Origin: Helicobacter suis
Lineage (GTDB): Bacteria; Campylobacterota; Campylobacteria; Campylobacterales; Helicobacteraceae
Direction: 5' to 3'
DNA length: 50,150 nucleotides
Assembly: GCF_902196125.1 (NCBI RefSeq)
Contig: NZ_CABIKG010000013.1
Span: 1-50,150 of the forward strand
This document shows positions 15,545-25,135 of the stretch, in pieces. The translations under genes and the position numbers were made by a program. The first letter of the stretch is position 1; the number at the start of each line of letters is the position of its first letter. The notes beneath the pieces are model-generated. The model was not told the origin of the DNA. It worked only from the letters and a program-made list of their open reading frames with translations, and did not search any database.

Positions 15545-17925
15545 GCTAACTCCCACTCTAGTTGTGCAAATAAAGCGCCATTAAACACGCCCTCAATATC
15601 TAGGCTAGGGCTTATCATAAAAACATCTTGATCAAGCCCATAATCTACATAAATCGCGCCTTTGATCTTGCGCCCCTCTTTGTGCAAACAGATCAAACTC
15701 CCCTCTTTTAAGCCTAAACTTTCTAAATATTTGGGTGAAGTGTAAATACCTTCTTTAAGTTGGAGATTTTGGCTAGTGAGGGTATGGGTGTTAAACTGGG
15801 TTTCGGCAAATTTTAAATAGCTATTAAAAGGCATGCTTTCTAGTGTAGCAATAGGCTCACTGGGTGTACTCTCTTGTATCTCTTGAGGCTTAAGTTTATA
15901 ACCTCTGTGGTTGCTTTTATCATTGGCATAGAAGTTTTTAAAATCATCATAGGCAATAGGTAAAAAGCCCTTTTCTTGGGGCAAAAGGTGGGTGTACTCC
16001 ACCAAACTTTCCCCATAAAGCCCAAAATGCTGGGCAATATCGGCTAAATCTAAACCTGTGTAGGCTAGGGCGGGTCTAATAGGCAAAACACGCCCCTCAA
16101 AGTTTGTGGTGGTGGCCTCTATTTGGTTGGGACTGGGCAAAATAAAATCCACGCGTTGCAAACTTTCTTGATTACATACACAATCTGAATCAAGCACAAA
16201 ATCCCCCCGTGCGCGTACGCCTACGCTAGGGTGCTCCCCTTGATCTTTTCCTAGTTGGCAAATAGAGACAATGCCTAGCGCATTAGCCGTCGGTGGGATC
16301 AAAATGATTTTAACTTTAGGGTGTTGGCTAGCCTCTTTAAGCATTCTAGCGATATTACTTGATCGTTTATGTGTGTAGATTTCCTGACCTATGAGAAGTA
16401 CAATACTGGGCGCTTTTTCTAAAGCGGTGGTGATTTTCTCATAAGTAGCACTATCTAGTTTAATATCCTCTAGCATTTGATAAACCGGCTTAGGTGGAGC
16501 TTTTTCTTTAACCTCAGTTTTTTCTTGATTTTCTTCTGCGCTCTGCTCTGTATTTTCTTGAGGTATCTCTATAGGTTTTTGGCTTGCTAATATACTTTCT
16601 AAACTAGGGCTTTGTACACCTAGCGCGAGTAAGATAGCCCCTAAAAAAATTTCCTCAGCATGGCAAGGATAGTTCACAGAAATAACACTACGACTCATTT
16701 TGTTAATCGCCTTGTCCGTGAGCGGGTGGCCATAGATAAGGGTTGTACCCTTATTGACTTTAAGCGCATTAGCAAGGGCGTATTTGATCAGCGGATTTTC
16801 ATTGCGGATTTTAGAACCCACACTCACCACACAGCCCGCGTTTTTAATCTCTGAAATATCAGGGAAATTTGTAGGCTTAAATTCTTTTAAAAATTCCTGA
16901 AAGGCGTAGAGCTCCTCATTATGCAAACTAAAACCACAATGTTTACGCAAATACTCTAATAAATAGGCCTCCTCATTATTTACATCTCCGCCCACATAAA
17001 CCGCCTTAGCTTCTTTAAATTTTTGCACGGCTTGATCAATGTTACTACTGCCCTCTTTGGAGGCATGTATATCAAAGGCAAAGCGCCCCGCCCCACAAAT
17101 AGGGTTATGGTAAAAATCATTGCCCACTCTAAAGATTTTTTTCTCCTCGCCTAGAGTATCAAAGTGGCGTACATGATAATCTAGCAAACAACCCGCCGCA
17201 CAGTGCATGCAAGTTGAATCAATATGGGTGAGTTCCCAAGCATTCGCGCTATAGCTAAAATCTTTATAAACGATCGCGCCCACAGGACAAACCGCGATAC
17301 ACTCTCCACAATCAAAGCAAGGTACTTCGCCTACAAAACTAATCATGCCCTTTTGTTTGCGACTCCACACGCTAAAAGGGTCTTTGGGCATGCTTTCTTT
17401 GAATTTGTCAGGGGCGTGTAAATTGGCTTTAGTGGCTTTAAGATTGCTATCGCCGATATTATCGCTACAAGTGGTAACACAACGCTCACACATGATGCAT
17501 AAATTAGGATCATAAGAAGCCTGTGCCCAGAAAGCAAAGGGTTTAGCATCATCGCGCACGGCAAAGGGTTGGGTGTCTACTTGCATGCGCATAGTCATGT
17601 CTTGTAATTCACACTCCCCGCTTTTATCACACACCCCACACTCTAGCGGGTGGTTAACATCATAAGTTTGCATGATCATCTGGCGCTCGGCTTTAAGGGC
17701 GGGGGTGTTGGTGAGTATATTAGTGTTGGGTTTAGGTTTAGTATTACAGCTATAAACGCGTTTACCCTCCACCTCTACCATGCACATCTTGCAAGCCACG
17801 GTGGGCGAGCAACCACTCAAATAACAAATCGCAGGGATATATACCCCCGCACTTCTAGCCGCCTCTAAAATAGTTTGCCCTTCTTTGTACTCTACTTTGT
17901 ATCCGTCTATGTTGATATGTGGCAT
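15541..17925 (-). CDS. nuoG: NADH-quinone oxidoreductase subunit G
   Basis: A 794-residue iron-sulfur subunit of the peripheral arm. The N-terminal part holds the 2Fe-2S ligands (CYLSGCSPTVACKMC, about 34-48), the His-Cys3 site (HPLECGVCDKSGEC, about 97-110) and two ferredoxin-type 4Fe-4S sets (CIMCERC near 145 and CFDCGECIAVCPVGAIV near 215). A further cysteine set (CMHCAAGC, about 250) opens the molybdopterin-oxidoreductase-like domain. A charged low-complexity insert (ENTEQSAEENQEKTEVKEK) lies near residue 475. I chose ATG 17925, preceded by GAGG, over the frame start at 17955. It begins two bases after the HP1264-like gene; the HP1265-like gene found at this point in H. pylori is missing. 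Confidence 0.95.
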   Translation of the reverse strand: MPHINIDGYKVEYKEGQTILEAARSAGVYIPAICYLSGCSPTVACKMCMVEVEGKRVYSCNTKPKPNTNILTNTPALKAERQMIMQTYDVNHPLECGVCDKSGECELQDMTMRMQVDTQPFAVRDDAKPFAFWAQASYDPNLCIMCERCVTTCSDNIGDSNLKATKANLHAPDKFKESMPKDPFSVWSRKQKGMISFVGEVPCFDCGECIAVCPVGAIVYKDFSYSANAWELTHIDSTCMHCAAGCLLDYHVRHFDTLGEEKKIFRVGNDFYHNPICGAGRFAFDIHASKEGSSNIDQAVQKFKEAKAVYVGGDVNNEEAYLLEYLRKHCGFSLHNEELYAFQEFLKEFKPTNFPDISEIKNAGCVVSVGSKIRNENPLIKYALANALKVNKGTTLIYGHPLTDKAINKMSRSVISVNYPCHAEEIFLGAILLALGVQSPSLESILASQKPIEIPQENTEQSAEENQEKTEVKEKAPPKPVYQMLEDIKLDSATYEKITTALEKAPSIVLLIGQEIYTHKRSSNIARMLKEASQHPKVKIILIPPTANALGIVSICQLGKDQGEHPSVGVRARGDFVLDSDCVCNQESLQRVDFILPSPNQIEATTTNFEGRVLPIRPALAYTGLDLADIAQHFGLYGESLVEYTHLLPQEKGFLPIAYDDFKNFYANDKSNHRGYKLKPQEIQESTPSEPIATLESMPFNSYLKFAETQFNTHTLTSQNLQLKEGIYTSPKYLESLGLKEGSLICLHKEGRKIKGAIYVDYGLDQDVFMISPSLDIEGVFNGALFAQLEWELA

Positions 17926-17927
17926 GC

Positions 17928-18167
17928 CTACCTCTTTTTGACTACTAAAGTCCAATCTACACGGTTAAAGCGCAAAGAATTCATCAAAGTATCCCCCCTT
18001 TGCTTGACATACTCTGCGCTTTGCTCTACGATGTTAAAATCCACAACCTCTAGCATGAAAATCACCACCTCACCGTCCCTTACGCTACGATCTAAAATGC
18101 CTCCCATGTGTTTTAAAACTGCTTCATTTGGCTGATCTTTTAAGGGGCGCAGATCAAAGCGCTTCAT
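17928..18167 (-). CDS. Small complex I subunit replacing NuoE (HP1264/Cj1575c-like)
   Basis: A 79-residue protein starting [16 protein letters not shown]. It matches in position and in the N-terminal [10 protein letters not shown] and C-terminal [13 protein letters not shown] motifs the small protein that takes the NuoE position in Helicobacter and Campylobacter. These bacteria lack the NADH-binding NuoE/NuoF module, and their complex I is thought to take electrons from a flavodoxin-type donor (shown for C. jejuni). Its ATG overlaps the nuoD stop by four bases. In H. pylori and C. jejuni a second, larger protein (HP1265/Cj1574c) follows; here nuoG follows at once. Confidence 0.82.
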   Translation of the reverse strand: MKRFDLRPLKDQPNEAVLKHMGGILDRSVRDGEVVIFMLEVVDFNIVEQSAEYVKQRGDTLMNSLRFNRVDWTLVVKKR

Positions 18168-19393
18168 CGATCTACCTCGCCAAAAACCGCATTACTTGAG
18201 CCAATTACGGTTACTGCGTCGGCTAGATACTGCCCTATTAAAATATCTTGTAAAGCGCCAATATGATAAAAACTAGGCGCGCGGATTTTAAGGCGGTAAG
18301 GGTAAGGATCGCCCTCAGAGTGGATAAAAAAACCTAATTCTCCCTTAGGCGATTCAGTGGGGGCGTATACCTCGCCTTTTGGGGGGCGCATGCCTTGAGT
18401 TACGAGTACAAAATGTTGCATTAAAGCGTAATTTTGCGTCATGATGTCCTCTTTAGGGGCAGAAAAATAATGCGGGTTATGTGCCATGATAGCCTTATCT
18501 GTGGGAGCGTGCATGGGAATGAGTTGTTCTAAGATAGACAAAGATTGTTCGATCTCTAGCATATACAGCTGGTAGCGATCATAAGAATCTCCATTATTAC
18601 CCACCGGAATATCAAAGTCTAATTCGGGATAAAGCTCGTAAGGTTCCTCTTTACGCACATCATAGGCAATACCGGTGCCTCTAAGCATAATTCCACTAGC
18701 CCCCCATGACTTGGCTTGTTCTTGTGTGATCGTACCTACATTTTCTAAGCGCGCTCTCCAAATGCGGTTACTATCTAATAAACCACCTATAAGTTTATGC
18801 GTCTCTCTGACCTCTTTTATAAAAGCCTTTAAACTCTCTAGCCAGTTTGGCGGCAAATCTAAAGGTACGCCCCCGATACGAATAGCATTATGGGTTAATC
18901 TAGCCCCACAATAATCCTCCATTAAATCTAACCCGTATTCGCGGGTTTTAAAGCAGTAAAGAAAAACCGACATCGCCCCCACATCTAGGGCATGCACGCT
19001 TAAAAAAAAGATATGTGAGATCACGCGGTTTAATTCTAATAAAAGGGTGCGAATCACCTGAGCGCGCCTAGGAACTTCTACCCCTAATAAAGTCTCAACA
19101 GCGTGGGCATAGGCGTAATTATTGCTAGTAGAGGAGGTGTAATCTAGTCTATCGGTGGTGGGCATATACTCATTATAAGTCATGTTTTCGCCTAGTTTTT
19201 CACAACCCCTATGTAGATAGCCAATCTCAGGTGTGGCTTTGGTGATCTTTTCTCCATCAAGTTCTAAAATCAAGCGTAATTGCCCGTGTGAGGAGGGGTG
19301 TTGAGGCCCAAAGTTAATCACCATTTGGTTATCATCTCTCTCAAAAAGGACATTTTCAAACTGGGGTTTGAGTTTATTAAAGATCTGTGCCAT
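18164..19393 (-). CDS. nuoD: NADH-quinone oxidoreductase subunit D
   Basis: A 409-residue subunit of the peripheral arm that shapes the quinone-binding cavity together with NuoB and NuoH. Family marks: [15 protein letters not shown] (about 27-41), [20 protein letters not shown] (about 56-75) and the C-terminal [20 protein letters not shown] (about 365-385). It is related to the large subunit of NiFe hydrogenases but lacks the metal ligands. It starts at the last base of the nuoC stop region. Confidence 0.96.
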   Translation of the reverse strand: MAQIFNKLKPQFENVLFERDDNQMVINFGPQHPSSHGQLRLILELDGEKITKATPEIGYLHRGCEKLGENMTYNEYMPTTDRLDYTSSTSNNYAYAHAVETLLGVEVPRRAQVIRTLLLELNRVISHIFFLSVHALDVGAMSVFLYCFKTREYGLDLMEDYCGARLTHNAIRIGGVPLDLPPNWLESLKAFIKEVRETHKLIGGLLDSNRIWRARLENVGTITQEQAKSWGASGIMLRGTGIAYDVRKEEPYELYPELDFDIPVGNNGDSYDRYQLYMLEIEQSLSILEQLIPMHAPTDKAIMAHNPHYFSAPKEDIMTQNYALMQHFVLVTQGMRPPKGEVYAPTESPKGELGFFIHSEGDPYPYRLKIRAPSFYHIGALQDILIGQYLADAVTVIGSSNAVFGEVDR

Positions 19394-20190
19394 TAGGGAC
19401 GCTCTTTAAGTTCTGAGGGGTCTTTAGTGTGTAAGTCTTTAACAAATAGGGATTTTTGGAAAGTGTGTTTTTGGGGTTGATCTTCAAGTGGGAGGCCTTT
19501 AGATTGTTCATGCCCAATTTTAGAGAAGTTAAAGGTATCTTTTTCATTGACCCGTGCGCTATCTCTTTGCTCAGGCCCAATAATTTCGCGGTACTCTTTA
19601 CCAAAAATCTTATCCACCTCATACCACGCAGCATGTTCATCACCCTTTAGCGGGTAGGATTTTAAAAGCGGATGGCCCACCCAATCCTCTGGCATTAAAA
19701 TACGGATTAAATGCGGGTGGCGCTCAAAAACAATCCCAAACATATCATAGGCTTCTCGCTCACTCCACAGAGCCGATCTAAAAAGATGACTCAAAGTAGG
19801 GGCTTTAGCGCCTTGTTTAAGAGTGGCTTTTAAGCGTAGGCGTCTTTTTTGGGTAAAGTTAGGTAGATAAGAGACAAATTGATAAAAAAGTTCAAACTCG
19901 CCCCTTTGCTCTAAAAAATCTATCGCACTCATTTCACTCAAAGTTTCATAACCTAGATTTTTAAGTCTCTTGGTAATTTCTGCTACCTCTGCCACCTCCA
20001 CTACAAATACAGCTGTATGTGTTTCTATGAAATGATCTAAAATTTTATGGTAGTAGCTAAGGTGGTTATAAATCACTTCATAAGCCGTACCGATAAGAGA
20101 AGTTCTAGGCGTATTTGCAATAACATGGAAGCGATCGGAGTAGTGGACATGTTTTTGGACATCAGCATTAGGGCGTTGTTTTCTAACCAT
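19393..20190 (-). CDS. nuoC: NADH-quinone oxidoreductase subunit C
   Basis: A 265-residue peripheral subunit of complex I. The conserved core is [20 protein letters not shown] (about 150-170), followed by [17 protein letters not shown], the signature of the 30-kDa subunit family. It is separate from NuoD, as in most bacteria. The C-terminal 60 residues are polar and poorly conserved. It follows nuoB by 11 bp. Confidence 0.96.
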   Translation of the reverse strand: MVRKQRPNADVQKHVHYSDRFHVIANTPRTSLIGTAYEVIYNHLSYYHKILDHFIETHTAVFVVEVAEVAEITKRLKNLGYETLSEMSAIDFLEQRGEFELFYQFVSYLPNFTQKRRLRLKATLKQGAKAPTLSHLFRSALWSEREAYDMFGIVFERHPHLIRILMPEDWVGHPLLKSYPLKGDEHAAWYEVDKIFGKEYREIIGPEQRDSARVNEKDTFNFSKIGHEQSKGLPLEDQPQKHTFQKSLFVKDLHTKDPSELKERP

Positions 20191-20201
20191 TTTTTAATCC
20201 T

Positions 20202-20711
20202 TTAAACGAGTCGTTTAGGCGCTTCTTCGGGTAATGCTTTTTGGCGGCGGATTTTATCTTGTAAAACCATTAAGGCATACTGCAAAGTTTCAGGGCGGGG
20301 CGCACAGCCGGGCAAATAAATATCTACCGGAATCACGCGATCCACCCCCTGCACGGTGGCATAAGTGTTAAACATGCCGCCCGTGTTAGCACAAGAGCCC
20401 ATAGAGATCACCCATTTAGGTTCAGGCATTTGATCATAAAGGCGGCGGGTAAATTCGGCGTGTTTTTTAGTAAGAGTGCCCGCGATAATCATCACATCAG
20501 ATTGGCGCGGGGAGGCTCTAAAGATTGTACCAAAGCGATCAAAATCAAAGCGCGATCCACCCGTAGCCATCATTTCAATCGCACAACATGCTAGCCCATA
20601 AGTAAGGGGCCAAAGCGAGTTACTGCGCCCCCAGTTTAAAAGCTTATCTAAAGTGCTTAAAGCGATAGGAAGTCCGCCATTTTTTAAATAACTCACTGCA
20701 TGGTCTGCCAT
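20202..20711 (-). CDS. nuoB: NADH-quinone oxidoreductase subunit B (4Fe-4S, N2)
   Basis: A 169-residue subunit that holds cluster N2, the last electron carrier before quinone. The ligands are visible as the tandem cysteines in [20 protein letters not shown] (about 38-57), [14 protein letters not shown] (about 101) and [10 protein letters not shown] (about 133). The ATG lies inside the 3' end of nuoA, overlapping by 19 bases. The N-terminus is about ten residues longer than the H. pylori protein as I remember it. Confidence 0.96.
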   Translation of the reverse strand: MADHAVSYLKNGGLPIALSTLDKLLNWGRSNSLWPLTYGLACCAIEMMATGGSRFDFDRFGTIFRASPRQSDVMIIAGTLTKKHAEFTRRLYDQMPEPKWVISMGSCANTGGMFNTYATVQGVDRVIPVDIYLPGCAPRPETLQYALMVLQDKIRRQKALPEEAPKRLV

Positions 20712-21082
20712 TCTAGTGCTCCTCTTTTTAATGCATAGATAAACCCAATAACAAGCAAGCCAAGAAAACTTAACATCTCAAAAAAGCCAAATAAACCTAG
20801 TTCTCTAAAATCTAGTGCCCATGGGAACATAAACACAATATCTACATCAAAGAGAATAAAGAGCATCGCCATTACATAAAACTGGTGGCTTACACGGTTT
20901 TGTTGCTTTAAAGCAATGGGACCACATTCATAAGGGGCTAACTTGAGCTTTTCATTTTTCTTTTTGGCAAGCAACCGGCTTAAAAAGCGCTGGATACGCA
21001 AAGTCCAGTTAAAGACTAAAAAACTAAAGACTAGTAAGAAAAACGCCCCAAAATAAGGGTGTTCAAAACCACTCACTCCCAC
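20693..21082 (-). CDS. nuoA: NADH-quinone oxidoreductase subunit A
   Basis: A 129-residue membrane subunit with three transmembrane helices, first gene of the nuo operon. It has the conserved loop [14 protein letters not shown] (about 46-60), which carries the quinone-site cysteine, and [15 protein letters not shown] (about 76-90). It starts at GTG 21082, six bases after AAGGAG. It encodes the last three helices of the proton-path entrance shared with NuoJ and NuoK. Confidence 0.95.
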   Translation of the reverse strand: MGVSGFEHPYFGAFFLLVFSFLVFNWTLRIQRFLSRLLAKKKNEKLKLAPYECGPIALKQQNRVSHQFYVMAMLFILFDVDIVFMFPWALDFRELGLFGFFEMLSFLGLLVIGFIYALKRGALEWQTMQ

Positions 21083-21114
21083 CGCTAGCTCCTTAGCAAT
21101 TTCAACCCTATTAA

Positions 21115-21120
21115 AGCATA
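21115..21120 (-). promoter_or_regulatory. Putative -10 of the nuo operon
   Basis: TATGCT on the minus strand, about 33 bases before the nuoA GTG, lies in an A/T-rich stretch between nuoA and rsmE. It is the best sigma-80-like hexamer in the 114-bp gap. A -35 is not evident. Confidence 0.3.
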
Positions 21121-21196
21121 AATTAATTAATCAAAACTTTTATTAAAGTAGAAATAGGGTATCAGAAATTTATTAACATTTTGCCAGCAGAGTAAA

Positions 21197-21865
21197 TTAC
21201 CTATGTGCGGCTAAAAATAGCGCTGCTCCCTCACTTGTAAGGATAATAGAAGAGGGGCTATAAATTTCTCTTCTTTTAAAAAGTTGGCGCTCCTGGTTAC
21301 AAAACCCTCCCTCAGGGCCTATAAAAATTCCATGTTCTAGGCTAACTGGCCCTTGAGTTTGATCATAAAAATCAAAGATACAGGCAGCAGGGTAGCACTC
21401 TAGGGCTACTTTTGTATTTTCTAAAACTTCTAATTGCATACATGCGCTACGGCCACATTGTTCACAAGATGCAATGAGAATTCTTTTAAAACGCGCTAAT
21501 TTGGAGGCATCAATTTTTTCATTCTTTTGGCTAAAGTGGGCGTAGAAAAAGCTAATCTTTCCTACACCCATTTGGTTAAGATAGGGTAAAACTTTTTCAA
21601 TATTTTTAGACGCAATGACAGCCCAGATTAAATGAGAAGGGCGTTTAGGACAAATGGGGCGTAATTCTTGGCCTAGTAGGGATAAATGCGCGTGGTGTTT
21701 TTTAACCTCTAAGGGTTTGTAAAAATAAAGAAAGTGATCGACTAGGTTTCTAAAAACAAGAATTTCTTGGGCATGCATGCGGCGACTCAAATAAACATGC
21801 CTATAACTCTGTGCGGTTAAAAGTAACTCTTGGCTACCAGCCTCTTTGTGATAAATAAATTGCAT
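21197..21865 (-). CDS. rsmE: 16S rRNA m3U1498 methyltransferase RsmE
   Basis: A 222-residue SPOUT-fold methyltransferase that modifies U1498 of 16S rRNA. Family marks are IWAVIASKNIEKVLPYLNQM (about 80-100), the segment ASCEQCGRSACMQLE (about 130-145) and the cofactor knot IFIGPEGGFCNQE (about 180-193) followed by ILTSEGAAL. It has the usual N-terminal PUA-like part. I chose ATG 21865, which overlaps the upstream stop as TAATG; an earlier in-frame ATG adds eight residues. Confidence 0.92.
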   Translation of the reverse strand: MQFIYHKEAGSQELLLTAQSYRHVYLSRRMHAQEILVFRNLVDHFLYFYKPLEVKKHHAHLSLLGQELRPICPKRPSHLIWAVIASKNIEKVLPYLNQMGVGKISFFYAHFSQKNEKIDASKLARFKRILIASCEQCGRSACMQLEVLENTKVALECYPAACIFDFYDQTQGPVSLEHGIFIGPEGGFCNQERQLFKRREIYSPSSIILTSEGAALFLAAHR

Positions 21866-22263
21866 TAGAGGATATAAACAAGTAGGCACAATAGTAAATC
21901 TAGCCCATATAAGCCTTTAGACCATTTAATGTAGGCTAGCATTAACGATTCTTTTGTGCGAGCTAGTTTGAGTTTATATACCCGCATGATTTCGCCTAAC
22001 ATAACAACCCCTACCACAAGCCCCATAAAAGCAACTTTACCTGAGAGTGCAAAACTTTGCATGGCAAGTAAAAAAATACCGCTAAAAAAAGCCATAGCCA
22101 CCCACGCAAAAACCATAGGCATCATGAAATATAGGCACTTATTAAGAGTGGCATAATTTTTAACTAGCCCTAAAAAAGCCAGATTGATCCCAAAAACCAT
22201 GGGACCTAGAGCCATTAAAATAGCATGGAAACTACGGGCATCTTGCCACGCCTCAGCGACCAT
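21865..22263 (-). CDS. Conserved membrane protein, four transmembrane helices
   Basis: A 132-residue integral membrane protein with hydrophobic helices at about residues 14-33, 43-68, 75-90 and 112-131. The short loop between helices 3 and 4 is basic. I do not recognise a named family. Its stop overlaps the rsmE start (TAATG), so the two are translationally coupled. No functional link with rRNA methylation is evident. Confidence 0.75.
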   Translation of the reverse strand: MVAEAWQDARSFHAILMALGPMVFGINLAFLGLVKNYATLNKCLYFMMPMVFAWVAMAFFSGIFLLAMQSFALSGKVAFMGLVVGVVMLGEIMRVYKLKLARTKESLMLAYIKWSKGLYGLDLLLCLLVYIL

Positions 22264-22283
22264 TTAGTGGCGTTTAGAAAAGA

Positions 22284-23018
22284 TTAGAAGTTATAAACAT
22301 AGTTGGCATAAAAGGCAATCACCCGCCTAAAAGAATAGGTGATGGTTTGGCTATTACTAGTTTGCGTGTAATAGGGGGTGTTAATCACAGGGACTCTAAA
22401 GCCCACTTCTAGGCCGTTGTGTGCTCCAAGATTAGCCCGAATCCCAAAGTTAAACATCCATTGTACAAATGTAGGTGAGTAATTGATATTATCATTGCCA
22501 ATAGATTGTTTAAGGTAATAATGATCGGTGCTCACGCAATTAGTGTTAGCCACCATCGTAGTACACACACCATTAGATTTTCCCGCCCCTAAAGCCCAGC
22601 TACTCCCCCCCACTGCCATACCGACAAATGCCCCAACATCATATCCCTTATTGCGATAAAAATCCCAAAGCCCATCAATTCCCACACCATAGAAGAAATT
22701 ACCCATAGAGCCCTGTGTGGGGTATTTATCGCCTGTTTTTTGTGAAAAAGCACCCCCCTCTAAACTAACAAGGCCATAGTAGCGCAAACCCCACCGCTTA
22801 GCTTTACCAAAGAATTGTTTATAACCCCCCACAAAATCCGCACCACCCATATTTGCTAAAAAAGGCTGTTGTGTAGTGGAATTTAAAGTCCTATCCGCAT
22901 AAGATCCGGCTCCATGGGCGTACTGTAACCCGGCTTCTACATACCAACCATTTTTAGCCGCCCCTAGTGGCAAAGAACCCAAGAGTACACACAATCCTGC
23001 TTGATACCATTTACGCAT
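22284..23018 (-). CDS. Helicobacter outer membrane protein (Hop/Hor-type)
   Basis: A 244-residue outer-membrane beta-barrel protein. It has a signal peptide (MRKWYQAGLCVLLGSLPLGAA), then the NGWYVEAGLQYAHG start typical of mature Hop/Hor proteins, alternating aromatic strands such as GLRYYGLVSLEGG, and a terminal strand ending in YANYVYNF with the C-terminal Phe needed for barrel insertion. ATG 23018 is preceded by AAAGGAG; a longer frame to 23054 is not needed. It is shorter than the large adhesins and more like the small Hor/Hof members. A pair of cysteines (near 160-170) could form a disulfide in a surface loop. Confidence 0.85.
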   Translation of the reverse strand: MRKWYQAGLCVLLGSLPLGAAKNGWYVEAGLQYAHGAGSYADRTLNSTTQQPFLANMGGADFVGGYKQFFGKAKRWGLRYYGLVSLEGGAFSQKTGDKYPTQGSMGNFFYGVGIDGLWDFYRNKGYDVGAFVGMAVGGSSWALGAGKSNGVCTTMVANTNCVSTDHYYLKQSIGNDNINYSPTFVQWMFNFGIRANLGAHNGLEVGFRVPVINTPYYTQTSNSQTITYSFRRVIAFYANYVYNF

Positions 23019-23044
23019 GCTAAACTCCTTTCTTAAAAAGTGCC

Positions 23045-23050
23045 ATTTTA
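23045..23050 (-). promoter_or_regulatory. Putative -10 for the outer membrane protein gene
   Basis: TAAAAT on the minus strand, about 27 bases before the ATG at 23018, with AAAGGAG in between. It fits a Helicobacter sigma-80 -10. The short leader would leave little room for other control. Confidence 0.35.
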
Positions 23051-23093
23051 GCAAATTTTACTCTTATGGATATTAAAAAAAACATTAAGATTT

Positions 23094-24104
23094 TTAATTA
23101 GCTGCAGGGTTTTTAAACACACTTAATAACACCCCAGCACCCAAAATTGCCAACACGATATAAAGGCTAGTAGTTGGGCTAATGCTTATACCTAAACCAA
23201 ATAAATGAGAAGTGGCATCTAAAATGAGTTTTAAACTAATAAAGGCTAGTACCACAATCACACTTTTTTCTAAATAGATTAGATAGCGTTTTAAAACCTC
23301 TAGTACAAAATAAAGGCTACGCAAACCTAAGATCGCAAACATCATCGCGCTATAAATAATTAAAGGCTCTTTACTCACCGCAATCACAGCTGGAACACTA
23401 TCAAAGGCAAACATCACATCGCTAAGCTCCATCACAGCTAGGCATAAAAAAAGCGGGGTAGCGATGATTTTAGCTTTGCTAAAGGCGCTTTGGTGGTGTA
23501 AAGCGTCTTTTTCTGTGCCCTCTAAAGAGTTTTCTAAAGTCTCTAAGCGCTCTTTACTAAGGAAAAAATCATGACCAACTAGTTTTGGATAAACCGGGAA
23601 GAATTTATAAACTAGGCGGTAGGCTAGATGTTTGGAGTAATCCTCCTGTGCTTCTTCTTCCTCTTTATCTTGGTTTTGAATCATCACCACACAGCTATAA
23701 CCCACCAAAAGACCAAAGAGAATTTCTACATAAACTGAAAGGTGTAATAACCCGGTTCCTATCAAAACAAAGATCAGTCTAAAAACAATCGCCCCGATAA
23801 TGCCATAATATAGCACGCGGTGGCGATAAACATCTGGGATTTTAAACCATGCAAAAACAGCCATCATCACAAAAAGATTATCTACAGAAAGGGCTTTTTC
23901 TAGCACATACCCAGTAAGAAATAAAGACATGTTAGTAGGGCCATCATGTACATAAAGATAAAGGGCAAATAAAAGTGCGGTAGTGATCCAAAAAAGCGAC
24001 CATAAAGTCGCGCTTTTAAGAGTGATAACTTGATCTTGGCTATGGGCTTTAAAGTCAATCCATAAAGCAAGAGCCATAAAGATTAAAAATACCAGTAGAT
24101 CCAT
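23094..24104 (-). CDS. TerC/Alx family integral membrane protein
   Basis: A 336-residue membrane protein with about nine helices. The family's acidic membrane motifs are present: EKALSVDNLFVMMAVFAWF (about 68-87) and ELSDVMFAFDSVPAVIAVS (about 225-245). Members of this family, such as Alx, have been implicated in manganese export and metallation of secreted proteins. A charged cytoplasmic loop rich in Glu (DKEEEEAQEDYSKHL) lies near residue 150. Its ATG overlaps the ttcA stop (TAATG). Confidence 0.9.
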   Translation of the reverse strand: MDLLVFLIFMALALWIDFKAHSQDQVITLKSATLWSLFWITTALLFALYLYVHDGPTNMSLFLTGYVLEKALSVDNLFVMMAVFAWFKIPDVYRHRVLYYGIIGAIVFRLIFVLIGTGLLHLSVYVEILFGLLVGYSCVVMIQNQDKEEEEAQEDYSKHLAYRLVYKFFPVYPKLVGHDFFLSKERLETLENSLEGTEKDALHHQSAFSKAKIIATPLFLCLAVMELSDVMFAFDSVPAVIAVSKEPLIIYSAMMFAILGLRSLYFVLEVLKRYLIYLEKSVIVVLAFISLKLILDATSHLFGLGISISPTTSLYIVLAILGAGVLLSVFKNPAAN

Positions 24105-24874
24105 TAAGCCCCCTGTGAATCTAAAAACACACCATCACTAAAGCTATTGGCATGTACATTACAAAAGGCATTTTTAAGAGAAGTAAAAAGGGTGGGGTTG
24201 TTGCGCTCCATTTCTTGTAAAAAATTTTTAGTCGCTGATCTAGCAATGGGGGGTTTATCTGAATCGGGTTGTTTGGCCGGACAATTACAATCAGGGGCGG
24301 TAGGGATATTTTGGGATTTAACAAAATCAATGCTTTGTCGTTCGCGGATATGAATAAGGGGGCGAATCACAAAGAGTCCATTTTCTGCTTTGTAAATAGG
24401 GGGCATGCTGCGCAAACTCCCATTGTAGGTAAAATTCATAAAAAAGCTTTCTACGGCATCATCAAGGTGGTGTGCTAAGGCAAGTTTGTTATAGCCATGT
24501 TCTAATGCGTAATTATAAAGCACCCCACGGCGCATACGCGAACAAAAACTACAATAAGAACTCTGTTCACGGCGCTTTTCACGGATTGTCTGGGCAATAT
24601 TAGTATAAAGAATGGTATGGGGGATATTTTGCTCTGTGCATAAATCACTTAGCCATGCTAAGTCCTCTTTTAAGCCATAGTGCACAGTAGCGGCTTGAAA
24701 TGTAAAATTAAAGGGGGCGTGTGCTTGCATGCGCGCAAGCAAACAAGAAAGCAAAATAGAATCCTTACCCCCACTCAAACCTATAAGGATACGATCGCCC
24801 TCACTAATTAAATTATAGGTAGCATTAGTCCTACCTACAACATTTAGAATTTTCTTACTGATGTTATAAGCCAT
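24104..24874 (-). CDS. ttcA: tRNA 2-thiocytidine biosynthesis protein TtcA
   Basis: A 256-residue PP-loop ATPase that thiolates cytidine 32 of certain tRNAs. It has the PP-loop SGGKDSILLSCLL (about 34-46) and the paired cysteines CSFC (about 113-116) that with a third cysteine hold the iron-sulfur cluster, followed by RMRRGVLYNYA. The segment DCNCPAKQPDSDKPPIARS (about 194-212) supplies the further Cys. It is coupled to terC downstream by a one-base overlap. Confidence 0.9.
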   Translation of the reverse strand: MAYNISKKILNVVGRTNATYNLISEGDRILIGLSGGKDSILLSCLLARMQAHAPFNFTFQAATVHYGLKEDLAWLSDLCTEQNIPHTILYTNIAQTIREKRREQSSYCSFCSRMRRGVLYNYALEHGYNKLALAHHLDDAVESFFMNFTYNGSLRSMPPIYKAENGLFVIRPLIHIRERQSIDFVKSQNIPTAPDCNCPAKQPDSDKPPIARSATKNFLQEMERNNPTLFTSLKNAFCNVHANSFSDGVFLDSQGA

Positions 24875-25032
24875 GTATGATCCTTTAAATAAGTTGAGTA
24901 ATTGTTAAAATTAATAGCATACCCTAAAAATCTCTTGTCTAATACTAACATAAAGGATCTGAATAAATCCGCATAGAGTGTTGTTGTATTTAAAATTAAT
25001 AATTTTTGGTTAAAGATATTGGATAAAGAAAA

Positions 25033-25131
25033 TTAAGTCTTAGAAAGGAAATTTTTAAAACGCTTATAAATTTTTTCAGCACGATTTTCAATATTTTCCT
25101 TTTCCCATGTTTTTCTGCTATCTAAGCTCAT
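25033..25131 (-). CDS. 32-residue fragment resembling the C-terminus of a DUF1524 protein
   Basis: ATG 25131 begins four bases after the restriction endonuclease stop and encodes 32 residues. The segment TWEKENIENRAEKIYKRFKN resembles the end of the GmrSD-like gene at 47.8 kb (DWKLEDIKARTEEIYKRL), with W, I, R, E, IYKR in the same places. It is therefore either a remnant of a second DUF262/DUF1524 gene or a tiny accessory frame. There is no good ribosome site apart from coupling to the gene before it. Confidence 0.45.
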   Translation of the reverse strand: MSLDSRKTWEKENIENRAEKIYKRFKNFLSKT

Positions 25132-25135
25132 TTAG

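Noticed and set aside
15541-17925. HP1265-like domain fused into NuoG
   Set aside because: NuoG begins directly with the 2Fe-2S domain and is not longer than usual, so there is no room for a fused extra domain.
24875-25032. Possible gene in the gap after ttcA
   Set aside because: A/T-rich with stops in all frames; only promoter-like sequence can be suspected.
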